A DNA stretch of 64,000 bases. Source: Xylogone sp. PMI_703. Lineage: Eukaryota > Ascomycota > Leotiomycetes. The DNA is taken from NCBI GenBank assembly GCA_021399445.1, contig JAJTUQ010000005.1, positions 3,968,001 to 4,032,000 on the forward strand, written 5' to 3'. A program made the translations under genes and the position numbers. The notes under the pieces are model-generated. The model was not told the origin of the DNA, made no database searches, and was given only the letters and a program-made list of their open reading frames with translations. Every line of letters begins with the position of its first letter. Position 1 is the first letter of the stretch. Positions 12,690-23,540 of the stretch are shown piece by piece.

Positions 12690-15644
12690 GGCGGGGAAGC
12701 ACACACACGGAGACTCGACGCAGCGTGCCGGGAATGGACCACGGATTGGAGAGATGGATGATGGTGGAGAAGTAGCTCGGGGAATACGGGATTACCTCGA
12801 CATGACGAGCTGGTGAAGAATGGTGCTGGCAGACTGCCTCATTGGCAGCTTGGGAGAGTTGGTGGTTGGAGGGAAGAGATCGAGAGGGAAGGTGAGGTGA
12901 GTTAGTGAAGTTGGGAGGGACCGAGATAAAGAATGAACCAGGGCCCCAGGCACGCACAAAGCCGCTGGTGCTGCTAGTTGTTCATTAGTGCCAGGCTGGG
13001 AAGGGATGAATTGATAGCGGCCACAATAATCACCTGGGGGAGGGTTGCAATTGCTTGCTGGATACAGCCCAAAGGATCAGAGTACAAGTAAGCAGAAGCA
13101 ATTGCCCAGACGGTACTGGATGATTTATCGCGCGCGCCTGGGATTAAGAGCAAGACCAGGACGGGCCTTGGAGCCAGGAAAGACCGTAATGATGGGGAAA
13201 GGCGATCCACCAGGACCACCAGGACCACCACTCAGAAGCAGCGCCTTGGCGGGAAGAGGGATGTCGTACTGTCGCAGCTTGTAGCGTAGCTGGTCCAGTA
13301 CAGGACAGTGCAGTACTTTTAATGAAGCATCATCACAAGTAATGATCTCAGGTGTACTGTGCTAACTCTTACGAGTAGGGCATTTACTGTGTCAATCAAT
13401 CCATTCTCGCCCACCAGAAGAAAATCCACTGGGCGCAAATCCCAGCATCAAAGACGCAGATGCCAAACGCAACGACGCCTCAGGAAGCAGCTGGCCGGGC
13501 CAGTCAATTCCCACCCATCGCGCCAGTGCCACGAGGACTGGCTGGTTCCTTATTTTCTTTCCCAGCAGCGAAAGCAACGTGTTTCATGCCCAGCTTCGAA
13601 TCAGGTCGCAGGGCGATCAACGGGCGCCCACTTGCAAGGCCACAGAATCAGAAAGCTTGAGCGTTGGCAAGGACGATCACGCTGCTCGTCACAATACTAC
13701 TGTATCGGAGGCGACGAGAGGAAACAAGAGCTTGACGAAGGAGGAGATGAGGAGAGAGAACCCGTTGCGAAGTCGCTTCCTTGACGTCAGCGCTTCAGTC
13801 CCTGAGGGATCCTCCCCCGAATCCCAAAAGGACCCAAACCCACGGATGCTCGTCTCGAAGGGGACCACGAGGTCAAGACGTAATTCCCGACCCTCGTCAG
13901 CTGTGAAATTAAGAATTTTAAAATTATTGATCCAGCGCAGGTCCCCATCTCACTCTCACGTACACACTAAAACGGTTCCCAATTACCTACTGCAAACAGT
14001 TTCGAGGTTCTGGACTTTCGGCCTTTCAGCTCACGTTTGCGGTTGAGAGGCGTTTCGTTTTCGCGTGGCTGATAATGATGGCTGGGTTCGCAGCGATACG
14101 GTACATTGCCGGTACGGCAATAATAATTATAATTAATGGATTCCTTCTGGCAGGTGCACGACGTCCAGTAATAAATCAACCGCTCCAGAACGTTTGCACA
14201 GCAGTCCCAACTACCGCGTCAGATGGAGAGATGCCCATTATTAGGAGAAACAGCTATATACCGGGGAGCCACTGAGATTACCTCAAATTGCGACCCGTTG
14301 CTTTTCCCCTGGCTAAACAGAGCCAGACGACGAGACGTTGATTATTTTTCCCGCCGGTCGTGTGTTTCTTGTACGCGCATGTAACGTTGTAAAACAATCG
14401 CAGCCCTCCCAAGGAGAACAAGTCGCCGAAGGAGCGGGTACAGCAACTGACTGCGCTGCAGAGGCACTCCATCCTCAGCACACAGATAATCCCATTGTGC
14501 GATAAAAGGAGATGAGGAGGAAGGGACTCTGACTATCAGACACTCCGTGCAGTGGCCCATTATTCGCCCGGCACCTGCTGCCATCATCTGACGTGCAAAA
14601 CTACCAGCAAGAGAACAGAGAGCCACTGCGTGCGGTACTCTCTCTACCTTTCTCCAGCCCCCTCTCCTATTCCAGTATTCCAGCGCCCCATCAAACCGAT
14701 TAAACACCTAGCTCTTTCCCGCTCCTGCGCACCCGTACCGCAATCCTACAGCATCGTACTGTACGGAGTATTACCTGCTTCACTACCCACTGTCTGACAT
14801 ACACCATCCCCATCGGCTTACCCTTCTTATTCCTCCTCTTCCCATATTCTTGTTTTCCTGGTGTTTCCCCAAACCACATCTCCAATTCATTTCCCGCCCT
14901 TGATATCGACACGGGGAAGCTGGGTCGGCCTCCATTGGCTCGAAGCCGCTGTGCCCGTTGCCGACCGCGCTGCAGCGCATGATTGGGCCAGCCGCCGCTT
15001 TGCCGCTCCATCCTGGCCTGATGGCAACGCTTATGCTGCATCCCGAGTAGTGTGCCTGGGTTCCTTGGACAGCTCGCCTTTTCCCGCATCGTTGTCGGTT
15101 GATCGCTGGAGCTTTATTAACTGTACGTACTGGTGCTGTAGCATTCTTTCAATCCCATGTCCCGCTCGTCGTCGTCATCACCAACCACTACGGTCCCAGC
15201 AGCAGTAGCATCACGTGTCAGTCACGTGTGGATAAAACCCCATACTATCCATATCCAAACCCAGATGATGACTTCTCACTTCTTTAATTCTTAATGTATG
15301 TAATTGCTCGCTGGTCCATATGCCAATAATGTCCATCGGTATATGGACTAGAGCATATTTTTCTTAATCCCAATTTCCCACCCCCAATCATCTTTTCTTT
15401 GTCTCTGCAAAATGTTGCTTATGTTCAGCTCTACATAAGCACCTTGCATCCAATCCCACTCCTTTATTTTCATTGGTCAGAAACAACCTCACCCCAAAGA
15501 GATCACTTCTTCGTCACCTCACCTTCTCCTTTCATACCAGCCACAAATATACAACTCCCGTTATTAAATCATTCTAGCACGTACACGTGCCACGTGCCAA
15601 AAGTTTCTTTTTTTTTTATTTAAAAAAAATTCTCTACACCAATC
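12690..15644. other. Long divergent intergenic region (kinase/TPI)
   Basis: About 2.95 kb between the divergent starts of the kinase and TPI genes. ORFs up to 155 codons (13359-14046) overlap on both strands and show no domain, signal peptide or splice support. GC content is higher than in the AT-rich gaps elsewhere. The last 250 bp before TPI are pyrimidine-rich. It probably holds two long 5' leaders and promoters. Confidence 0.6.
15366..15644 (+). promoter_or_regulatory. Pyrimidine-rich core promoter/leader of TPI
   Basis: CT-rich blocks (for example 15376-15405) and a T-tract at 15607-15620 precede the ATG. Such tracts are typical of highly expressed glycolytic genes in filamentous fungi. 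The assignment is by composition and position only. Confidence 0.35.
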
Positions 15645-16394
15645 ATGGCACGTCAATTCTTCGTAGGCGGCAACTTTAAAATGAATGGCACTCTCAAGAC
15701 CATCAAGGATATCGTCCAGAATCTTAATTCCGCAACCCTGGATCCGAATGCACAGGTGGTCGTCGCTCCACCCGTGATCTACCTCCAGTACACGCGCGAG
15801 CACTTGCGCCAGAGCATCGAAGTCGCTGCTCAAAACGTCTTCGATAGACCATGTGGTGCCTACACGGGCGAGGTCGCTGTTTCGCAGCTAAAGGACAGTG
15901 ATATTACTTGGGTCATTGTCGGCCATTCTGAGCGCCGGACAGTCCTCGGAGAAGGTGATGAGTTTGTGGCTTCAAAGGCCAAGTCGGCTATTGATGGCGG
16001 CATCAGTGTCATCTTTTGCTGTGGTGAAAGCCTAGAACAACGAGAAAATGGGGAAACCATTGCTGTCGTAACCAGGCAGCTGAAAGCGGTGAAGACAAGA
16101 CTCCAGATTCCAGACTGGAAGAGTATCGTCATTGCATACGAGCCAATATGGGCCATTGGCACTGGCAGAGTGGCGACTACAGACCAAGCTCAAGAAGTGC
16201 ATGCTGCCATCCGCGCTTGGTTAAAATCTGAAATCAGCACCGAGGTTGCTGAGGAAATCAGGATCCTCTACGGAGGCAGTGTCACGGAGAAGAATTGCAG
16301 AGACCTGAGCAGGCAACCGGATATCGATGGGTTCCTCGTCGGTGGTGCGAGTCTGAAGCCTGCATTTGTCGATATCATTAACTGCAAGTTATGA
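15645..16394 (+). CDS. TPI1: Triosephosphate isomerase (intronless)
   Basis: Interconverts dihydroxyacetone phosphate and glyceraldehyde 3-phosphate in glycolysis, in the cytosol. 249 aa, full family length, from ATG 15645 in a good context (AATCATGG). The N-terminal NFKMNG holds the catalytic Asn10/Lys12. VGHSERR with the electrophilic His is at about 93 and AYEPIWAIGTG with the base Glu and flexible loop 6 is at about 165. The phosphate-binding GGSV and GGASLKP close the barrel. All catalytic residues are present, so it should be active. No intron is visible, which is unusual next to intron-bearing neighbours. It could be a second TPI paralogue or a retrocopy that gained a promoter; without the rest of the genome this cannot be decided. 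Confidence 0.97.
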   Translation: MARQFFVGGNFKMNGTLKTIKDIVQNLNSATLDPNAQVVVAPPVIYLQYTREHLRQSIEVAAQNVFDRPCGAYTGEVAVSQLKDSDITWVIVGHSERRTVLGEGDEFVASKAKSAIDGGISVIFCCGESLEQRENGETIAVVTRQLKAVKTRLQIPDWKSIVIAYEPIWAIGTGRVATTDQAQEVHAAIRAWLKSEISTEVAEEIRILYGGSVTEKNCRDLSRQPDIDGFLVGGASLKPAFVDIINCKL

Positions 16395-17393
16395 GATTCA
16401 GCAGTGAATAGAATATGGTCAACCCAGTGCAACAAGGCTGTCGATCTTAGCATCTGGTATTTGCAAAGGATACTTGAGTTTCTGGTCACCCAGGGAGCAT
16501 TGCACCAAGTAAACCAAGATTCGAGAGTAAAGAGCCGGGAAGAGGGTTTATTTAACTGAAAACCGACTTCAAGCCCAATTTGTAAAAGAAGTCTTTCACG
16601 GAGCAGTTCAGACTCCAGATGAAACTGCAATATGAAATGACGGTGTTGCCTCCTCCAACAAGCAAGAGGCGTGGATAGATTTGATAACCAACATTTATAC
16701 GACTTATAAACACAGATAGGCATAATTATAGCATAGCATAGCATGCAGGTGGAGAATCCATTCACGTAGATACCAATCAAACAAACGTCTTACATTTTCA
16801 CATCACTGTAAATTCTCCCCCCACGGCCCCCTCTTCCTCAATAAAGTTAATTCCGACGATCAATGAAGAGCCGCACACAATTTTTCTCAAACAGGAGACT
16901 GATTTACATATTATTATTATGCGAGCCAAGGTCCCATCACACGTAACCTAGATGATAATGATAGACGAGATAGATAGATTACAAGTACCGTGCAGGACCC
17001 TGAGATCGGCTCGATTACCATACCCCTGGATGATCACCGCAGATCGGTTCATGCATCTCTTGTCTCTCTGAGACAAGCAGACAGGCGAATAGACGGGCTG
17101 GTCATGTAACGGCAGATCGGCACGAGCCGCTGCCAGAGGTTGTGTAACCGTCTGTGGTTGGAAATATTTTGGTGTCCGAGTGCCTGAGTGTCTAAGCTTG
17201 GGTGGCTGTGTAGATAATGTTTCTATATGTATCTAATATGTATGTGTCTATGTGTCTATGGGTATACGTCTACGTCTACATCTACCGTCTATGATCTATG
17301 ATCTATTGTTTATCCCAACCCAGCAGTCATTGGAAAATCTCTCATCTTGTATAATACAAACCGATCTTTCCTTCTATACTATCAAGTCTCAGC
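16395..17393. other. Convergent intergenic region (TPI/CCP)
   Basis: The 3' flanks of TPI (+) and peroxidase (-). Between about 17220 and 17310 runs a simple GTCTA/TGTCTATG-rich tract. A small GCATA repeat sits near 16730-16744. No gene is supported. Confidence 0.6.
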
Positions 17394-18426
17394 TTACAAC
17401 CTAGCCTTGATCTTCTGATCCTGAGAAGATGCCGACATAGCAACGGCGTGGAAAGGACATCCTCCACTTGACCCCTTACTTGATTCCGCAGGGGCGGCGC
17501 TCTTCTTGGGTGCAGAGATGTACCCTCCCTTGACATTATCCGTGTTCGTGATCCTTCCCTGCGCATCCCTCTGGATACCCAGCTCAATCAGCTGTGCAAA
17601 GACCTTGGTGAAATCCTTGAAGAAAGCGTCTTTATCATTCGCATAGAGCTCAACCCATGGTCTGAATTTGGGATCGTGGATGAGCGCGATGTCAGTCGGC
17701 AGCATCATCAATTCTTGCTCGCTGTCCTCATCGTAGTAGGCGAATTGCTCAATGTCATTAGGGAGAGTCTTCTTCTTCCATTCGACTGAGAGTAGGAGTT
17801 TGAAGTACTGATTGGAGAAGCGAGTCGGATTGTTCACCCATGGCCCATCAAAGCCACTTCTATCAGCGTGGCAGCGGCCAAGTGTGTGAGCTCCTGATAA
17901 AGCAACGATTTCCTGGTCATTGAATCCCATTTTGTAGAAGATATCTCGGAGATGGTCTGCCCCCTGAGCAGCATCGGGCAATCTTCCACGTGGTGGGATC
18001 TTAGAGTCATCAACAAAATCCGTTCGACCTCCTTGCCATGGAATTTTTGGTCCACCCATCTCTTCAATGGAGACTACACCCGCCAATGTCCAGAGATCAG
18101 CGTATGTTATCCAGGGATGCTTCGCCTTGACGCCCTCGAGGAAGACACGTGCGTGTTCCAGGCCGGCATTGGCTGGGTCGCCTCCTTCACCTTCGTACCT
18201 CATGCCGGCGCCGTTTGATCCGCCCGTATCAGTGTGAATGTCATACGTCCCTGATGCATGCCTGCTGGAGTATTAGGAAGGGAAGTTCGCGATGCCACGA
18301 CTTGGAAAAAGCATACCATGCTAGCCGGACGAGGACTGGACCAGCGCTACCATCATCATAGCCTGGCTGGTGTAGCAGGGCAGCAACATCCTTGCGGACA
18401 GCTTCATAGTCCCCTTTCTTGCTCAT
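17394..18426 (-). CDS. Cytochrome c peroxidase-like class I heme peroxidase
   Basis: Two exons, 18426-18317 and 18261-17394 (donor GTATGC, acceptor CAGCAG), 325 aa. Splicing rebuilds the distal motif VRLAWHASGTYD with catalytic Arg, Trp and His. The proximal heme ligand lies in [12 protein letters not shown] (about residue 160). The Trp of DGPW and the Asp of LPTDIALI match the cytochrome c peroxidase Trp191/Asp235 pair. Reduces hydrogen peroxide with electrons from a donor such as cytochrome c. The first residues ([13 protein letters not shown]) do not look like a mitochondrial presequence, so this is the short, probably non-imported form. The C-terminus carries a GCPFH motif, a Cys-Pro pair of the kind seen in heme-regulatory motifs; its function here is unproven. 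Confidence 0.94.
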
Positions 18427-19102
18427 CTTGAGAACGTCGTACGAAAGAAAAGTGGAAGGGAAAGACGGGTACTCTATGAGGCTAGGAAAAATTCACACTC
18501 TGTAGAATTACGAAAACAGAGAGGAATGAGCTCAACGTAAAAGTGGCGAGCTCGAGATACCAAGTATAGAATGATTAAAATGAGAGAAAATTGCTGGAAG
18601 AGCGAAGAAAATGACATACAAACTCCCTTACTATCACGAAATCACGCCAAATACCGAGGCATCGCGGCAAAGCGTGTATCGGCGTCTGGGAAATACACCG
18701 GAGCGTGAAGATACGGGAAAAGACCAATATCATGGCGTGTTTGGGAGTCGTTATCCATATTTTTGTGGGTCTAGCGTGCTCTGGAATTTTTTGTGATGAT
18801 AAGCTCGTGAAGTGGATGCCGTCTCTGATATGAGGCGAACACTTTCGCCTGAGGCTCACGGCTCGGAACTGTGCCGAATCGGCTGGGGCCCCTGGCTTGT
18901 GATTGGAATCCTTCTACTTCTTTTCGTTATTCAGCTGCTTATATATACACATATATATATAACTATATATTGTGGCTTCTGAGCACTGACAGCGCAGATG
19001 CACTCTGACTCAGCGGGCTGTGTGCTTAACTCCCCTGATCTTTCTCTATGTTCTCTGATTGTATAATGGCGTTGTCTTGATACCTTGCAACCCCTATGGA
19101 AG

Positions 19103-19205
19103 TACACGTACTGTGACACCCTCCACAAGTACTGTAACACCTTCTTCACGTACTGTGACACCGCCTACATGTACTGTGCCACCCTCTCCACGTGCTGTCA
19201 CTACC
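19103..19205 (+). repeat. Degenerate 21-bp minisatellite, about 5 copies
   Basis: Consecutive units resemble cacgtactgtgacaccctcc, with substitutions between copies (TGTGACACC, TGTAACACC, TGTGCCACC). Because the period is a multiple of three, several frames stay open as Thr/Val/Pro-rich translations, which explains the overlapping ORFs. Confidence 0.8.
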
Positions 19206-20644
19206 ATCGGGAAGTCCCCCAAACCAAAGGTACAGTGGGGCGCACCTTCCACTCGGGTTCTTTGATATCTCAAGCTATCTCTTCCGCAGTCCGTTGTTAG
19301 TCGAGCACGTGGTAGATATTCCATTTTCTGCGAGGTCTAAATCATGGTTAAGTCTGCCTTGACAGAGTGTCGGAGTAATAATATTATTAGCCTATCTCAA
19401 GGAAGGTGCTACAGCCCGTCAGACAATTCTCGTACCTACCTACCAGTGGATTCCACAATTCCTCAAGGAGGCGCCTGCAAAGCTGACATCTGTGCCTCAG
19501 CCTCGAACTCGCCCTGACGCCCTGACCTTCGTACGGACAGTATAACTTGGCCCCTTTTACCAAGTGGTCGTGGTATTTCCTACGAGATTGAAGTCGTTGC
19601 TGAATAGAAAATTCCAACTGAAGAATAAACGAGGACCGCACTCTTTCAACTTCTCCGGCCATCATCTTTCATTTATATATTATAAGCATTTAAACACTGT
19701 GTCGGATCTGGAGTTTGAATTACTCTTTAGTTACAAATCAACGTAAAAGGAGGAAGTGTATCTAATATTAATTCAAGGCGCTAAAATATGTGTAAGTATT
19801 GAAGAGGACTTGAATACGGGGTCTCTAATCTTGTTATAGTGCTCGCCAGTATAATATGTTTTGGTTTGACCTCGACTATCTTTGACCTCGCTGCAATTCT
19901 TATCACATCGAAGAGAAGTAACACTTCACATCTTATACGGACAATTGGTAGGTGATCGATCGCCTCATATTGGTTAGATATAAAGAAGGGGGAATGAGCA
20001 GCTAGGCAAACTGGCTTTAACCATTTGATATGGGAATTTTCCGTCACCTGGCAATACTCCTCTTTTAGTTGGGCGCGTTAACACTAACCTTAATGACCCC
20101 TTCAATATCTCATAATCATGCTGATGTATTCGACCGAAAATTAGATCCCGAAATGGGTTTGGCAGGCATGCTAGGCCACGGTACCAAGCCGACACCCACC
20201 ACTTCACGCGAACCAGGCGTCACTATTTGATATCTTCGAGATATTATTGATGCAGACCGAATATAATACACAGAGCTTCAATCCGGACCGAAGCCTTATT
20301 GCTCTTGGGCTTGGGGAAGGGTGTGATAAATCCGCACTCTGGGGTGTCGCTAGCGCAGTGTCGGGACTTGTGAGGCCTTCTTAGCGTGCTTGGTACCTAC
20401 ACTAGCACGACTACCCCAACCGTTAGACACTAACGTGCCTGGGTGTTGCCTCATAATTACTCGCTGAAGCTCAATTAAGCTTCAACCGCTAGGGGGAGGT
20501 GTGACGTGAGCTGAGCCCTCTTCGTTCACATTCACTCTCCACTTACTCATTGTGAACCACTCTTCACTCAATTCTGATGTATTTCACCTGCCGTATTTTG
20601 GTTTTTTTTAGCTACTTATTCTAATAAACCTTATTCACTCACTC

Positions 20645-20652
20645 TATAAATA
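20645..20652 (+). promoter_or_regulatory. TATA-like box upstream of HNH-type gene
   Basis: TATAAATA about 110 bp before the ATG at 20763, embedded in a CT-rich tract typical of fungal core promoters. Confidence 0.4.
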
Positions 20653-20762
20653 TTCACTTCTCTGCCTACTCACTCTTAACCTTCTCAACTCTCACACCTT
20701 CTCAGTTCTCTCCTTTCCTACTTACTTCTCCATGTACCATACCCATTCTTAGTTGTTCCAAT

Positions 20763-22046
20763 ATGAATCCCGAAGATGAATTCAGCGATAATGAGCGTGC
20801 CTCGCTGATTCAAAGGTTGCAACACTGTCTGCGGGACCGCCACGGCATAGAGCATGTTAGCCTGGAAATCTGGTCTGCAATGTGGCTCTCTGATCTGAAT
20901 AACCTGCGCATGATAGTCGAGGAGGTCGAGAATGATCATCTTATGGCCTTGCCCTGGTTCACTGCAGACGCTATGACCCTATATGTAAAAGAAATCATCA
21001 AACCTTGTAGGCTTCCTTGGATCAACCTGCCACAGCTTCAATACTAACTCTGCTCCAGGGTTGCAACGGGATACTAGCTGTCTCTCAGAATGTAATGTAT
21101 CAGACAGTGACCCCAATAGCCCCAAAAAAAGACAGTGCATTGGTTCTGTTGATCTCCGCGGTAGCCCAGGCATAAAGCAAGGCTGGAGGCCCACTGGATC
21201 AGAAGCTGCTAAAAATAGGGTAAGCCCAAGTGCTTCGAACTAGTTTGCATGTGCTTACACTAAGTGAGGCTGCAATAAGGGATGAGTACTCCTGCGCACT
21301 TACTCAGCCTGGTAGACCGCTGCGAATCGCTCATATCTACGCCTTTTCAATATATGAAGCCGTCGGTGGTAATACATATTGGAGCTATTTGAGAATGTTC
21401 TGGTCAGCGGAACGGGTTGAGCGATGGAAGAAAGCCCTCCTGACCGAGAAGAGAACAGAAGTGTGCGAGAACCTTATTTCCATGTCTCCAAACGCCCACG
21501 CCTATTGGGGCAGGGCTTATTTTGCATTAAAGCCTATCAAGGTCTCGGATGATAAGAAATCGATGACAGTACAGTTCTTCTGGCTTCAAAAGAGTCAGGT
21601 TCCCAAATTGGTCACACTGGGAGAGGTTCCGCAAACAGTGGCTACCACTAATACGGTTAATAAGGTCAAACTCCACCATTATGACACAAATGAACCCTTA
21701 CATTCGGGTGAGATGATTACAATCACAACAGATGATCCGGTGAAGACACCACTTCCTAGTAGAGATCTGCTAGACATGCAATGGACTTTGCATCGTCTTA
21801 CCGCATTGTGTGGTGGAGCTGAAGCGATTGACTACATTTACAACCCGGACGAGCCAGATGATTACGACCCAACCAGTCTTGGAGATGAAATGTATGATCG
21901 GTGGGATGATGACGAGGTGAGTTCTACGTAAAAGCAATTCGTGCACGAAATAATTTACTGACCTGGCTGTATAGGCAACAACAGATTCATCAGACGATTT
22001 TTCTCGAGAATTGACGGTGAGGCTGACGCCATTTGCAAACGCATAA
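20763..22046 (+). CDS. HNH_2-domain protein (fungal HNH nuclease family)
   Basis: Four exons in phase: 20763-21006, 21059-21219, 21269-21916 and 21975-22046; 374 aa. The branch-acceptor ATACTAACTCTGCTCCAG supports the first intron. Residues about 138-215 resemble the HNH_2 family common in filamentous fungi: IRDEYSCALTQ (about 142), AHIYAF (about 155), ENLISMSPNAHAYW (about 202-215) and FALKPI. In that family a Cys/His-bearing beta-beta-alpha metal site would cut nucleic acid. Here some positions are atypical, so activity is uncertain. The N-terminus is acidic and Leu-rich, and the C-terminus is Asp/Glu-rich. Such proteins are numerous, variable and of unknown function; some are suspected to act in genome defence, which is inference. 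Confidence 0.75.
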
Positions 22047-22343
22047 GCTGCGAGCTTGGGATCATGGAGAGCCTCCGGTTCATATGTATCGATGGTTCAG
22101 CAGCCACTGCTAAAGAGCCCTTTGCAGATTTTAAAACGCACTTTCCATAGAGTAGTTAAAACTTTAATTGTTAATGTAATCAGAAAGGAATACTACTTTT
22201 TGAACTTTAATGATATCAATTCACCAAGAAACCTATTAAATCAACGCCCCTAATACCATAATCCCTATCTATCCGAACCCTTCTATACCCTCCCAAAACT
22301 CCCACTGGAAGATGAGCCAACCAACCGAATAACGAAACACTAC

Positions 22344-22646
22344 TCACCAACTCCACCGTTTAGTGTCTCTTGTCACCGGCCACCCTCCAGGATAACTCCT
22401 CGGCCGCATATAGTGCATATGCCCGTCCGCGCCCCTGTAATTTGGGGTCTGATTTGGTCGCCTCCTTATATCAGGGTACTCAAATGACCCCTGATTAGCC
22501 GGGTGAAATGAAGGATGCACATTTTGGGCCCAGTTATACGTGCGGCCCCATTGCACGCCCCCAGTCTGGGTTGAGCCGCACCGGCGGCAGTAGGAGGTGG
22601 CCATTGGAGAATTGCAGTTTCGGCAGAGGTGAAACTGGAAGGACAT
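22344..22646 (-). CDS. Small zinc-ribbon-like hypothetical protein
   Basis: 100 aa from ATG 22646. The N-terminus holds two knuckles, CRNC and CRRC (residues about 8-23), spaced like a zinc ribbon. The rest is Arg/Pro/Tyr/Trp-rich with repeated NYR/RPN/RPR motifs, so probably disordered and basic. No signal peptide or membrane segment is present. I do not recognise a named family. The regular CxxC pairs and clean ATG make it more likely a gene than a chance ORF. It ends tail to tail with the HNH-type gene. Confidence 0.55.
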   Translation of the reverse strand: MSFQFHLCRNCNSPMATSYCRRCGSTQTGGVQWGRTYNWAQNVHPSFHPANQGSFEYPDIRRRPNQTPNYRGADGHMHYMRPRSYPGGWPVTRDTKRWSW

Positions 22647-23540
22647 TTTCTTTTCTTTTCTTTTTATAGTTCTTTTTTATCTTGTTTATTATATGTTTGA
22701 GATTTGGAAAAAATGTTTTGTCTGCTAATTGCTACGAGAATCCAGAAAGAGTGCGTGAAGGAGATGTTTGTGGATAGGTGACAAAAGAAAGATGGAAACT
22801 GGAGAAAATGGAGAACTTTGGGAATTTCCTGTGAGAACCATTATGATTAACTCGATGGTACTCAAAATCTGAGTCAATAGTTAAAATGGTTTGCGTTGTA
22901 GTTATTCACAGCTGTTTCCTATACAGAGGTGATTAGTATATGACGATGAGACAAGCAAACTACTGCTTACATTCAGAGAGAGTACCATGCTAGAATTCTA
23001 AGATCATTGCAAAAAGGACTATAGAATTGGATTGTCACAGGAAGTGAGAAAGAAGGAAGATAAATGTTAATATTTCATGGCCACAAAGTCCAGTTAAAAA
23101 TATACGGGCTTATGTGGATTGTGAACGTATGCAGCAGTATGAATGCTCCGATAGTTACTCGTCACCCCTTCCCCCTTCATTCACCACCTACGCTGAGATA
23201 TATTTACAGCCAAGGAGTTTCTGATGTTGTTTGAGGAGCGTTGAGGCATTTGGTGATATCATTTTGACAGAGGCCTAGAACATTCGATCGACTTCGCCAA
23301 ACCTTGCGGCTAAAGCGTTATCTTGTATACCACAGTAGATGACTACAGTCAAACAACATAATATTGTAAATGAAATATATTGACCTCAAAATGATCCATG
23401 GTATATCTCCTTATAATATAACTCCATATCCAAGACCCATTCAAGCAATTAGATCATCATTCCCTTCAATACCCTTTATATATACACACCAGAATTACAG
23501 TATCTTCATACCACTCGGAAGCTTTGGATTGTTGTAGATC
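22647..23540. other. AT-rich intergenic region
   Basis: Lies between the small zinc-ribbon gene start and the lipase gene stop. It has T-rich tracts at 22650-22690. No ORF of note, repeat or RNA gene was seen. Confidence 0.6.

Larger units (their letters stand above)
18427..20762. other. Long intergenic region with minisatellite
   Basis: About 2.3 kb between the starts of the peroxidase (-) and the HNH-type gene (+). It contains AT microsatellite DNA near 18940-18970, a degenerate 21-bp minisatellite (annotated separately), and pyrimidine-rich DNA at 20500-20740. No ORF here has a recognisable product. Confidence 0.6.

Noticed and set aside
13359..14046. Overlapping ORFs of 141-155 codons between kinase and TPI
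   Set aside because: Basic low-complexity translations in GC-richer DNA, overlapped by ORFs on the other strand; no domain or splice signal supports a gene.
18940..18970. TATATA microsatellite as a promoter element
   Set aside because: A simple AT repeat 500 bp or more from either start codon; no positional support.
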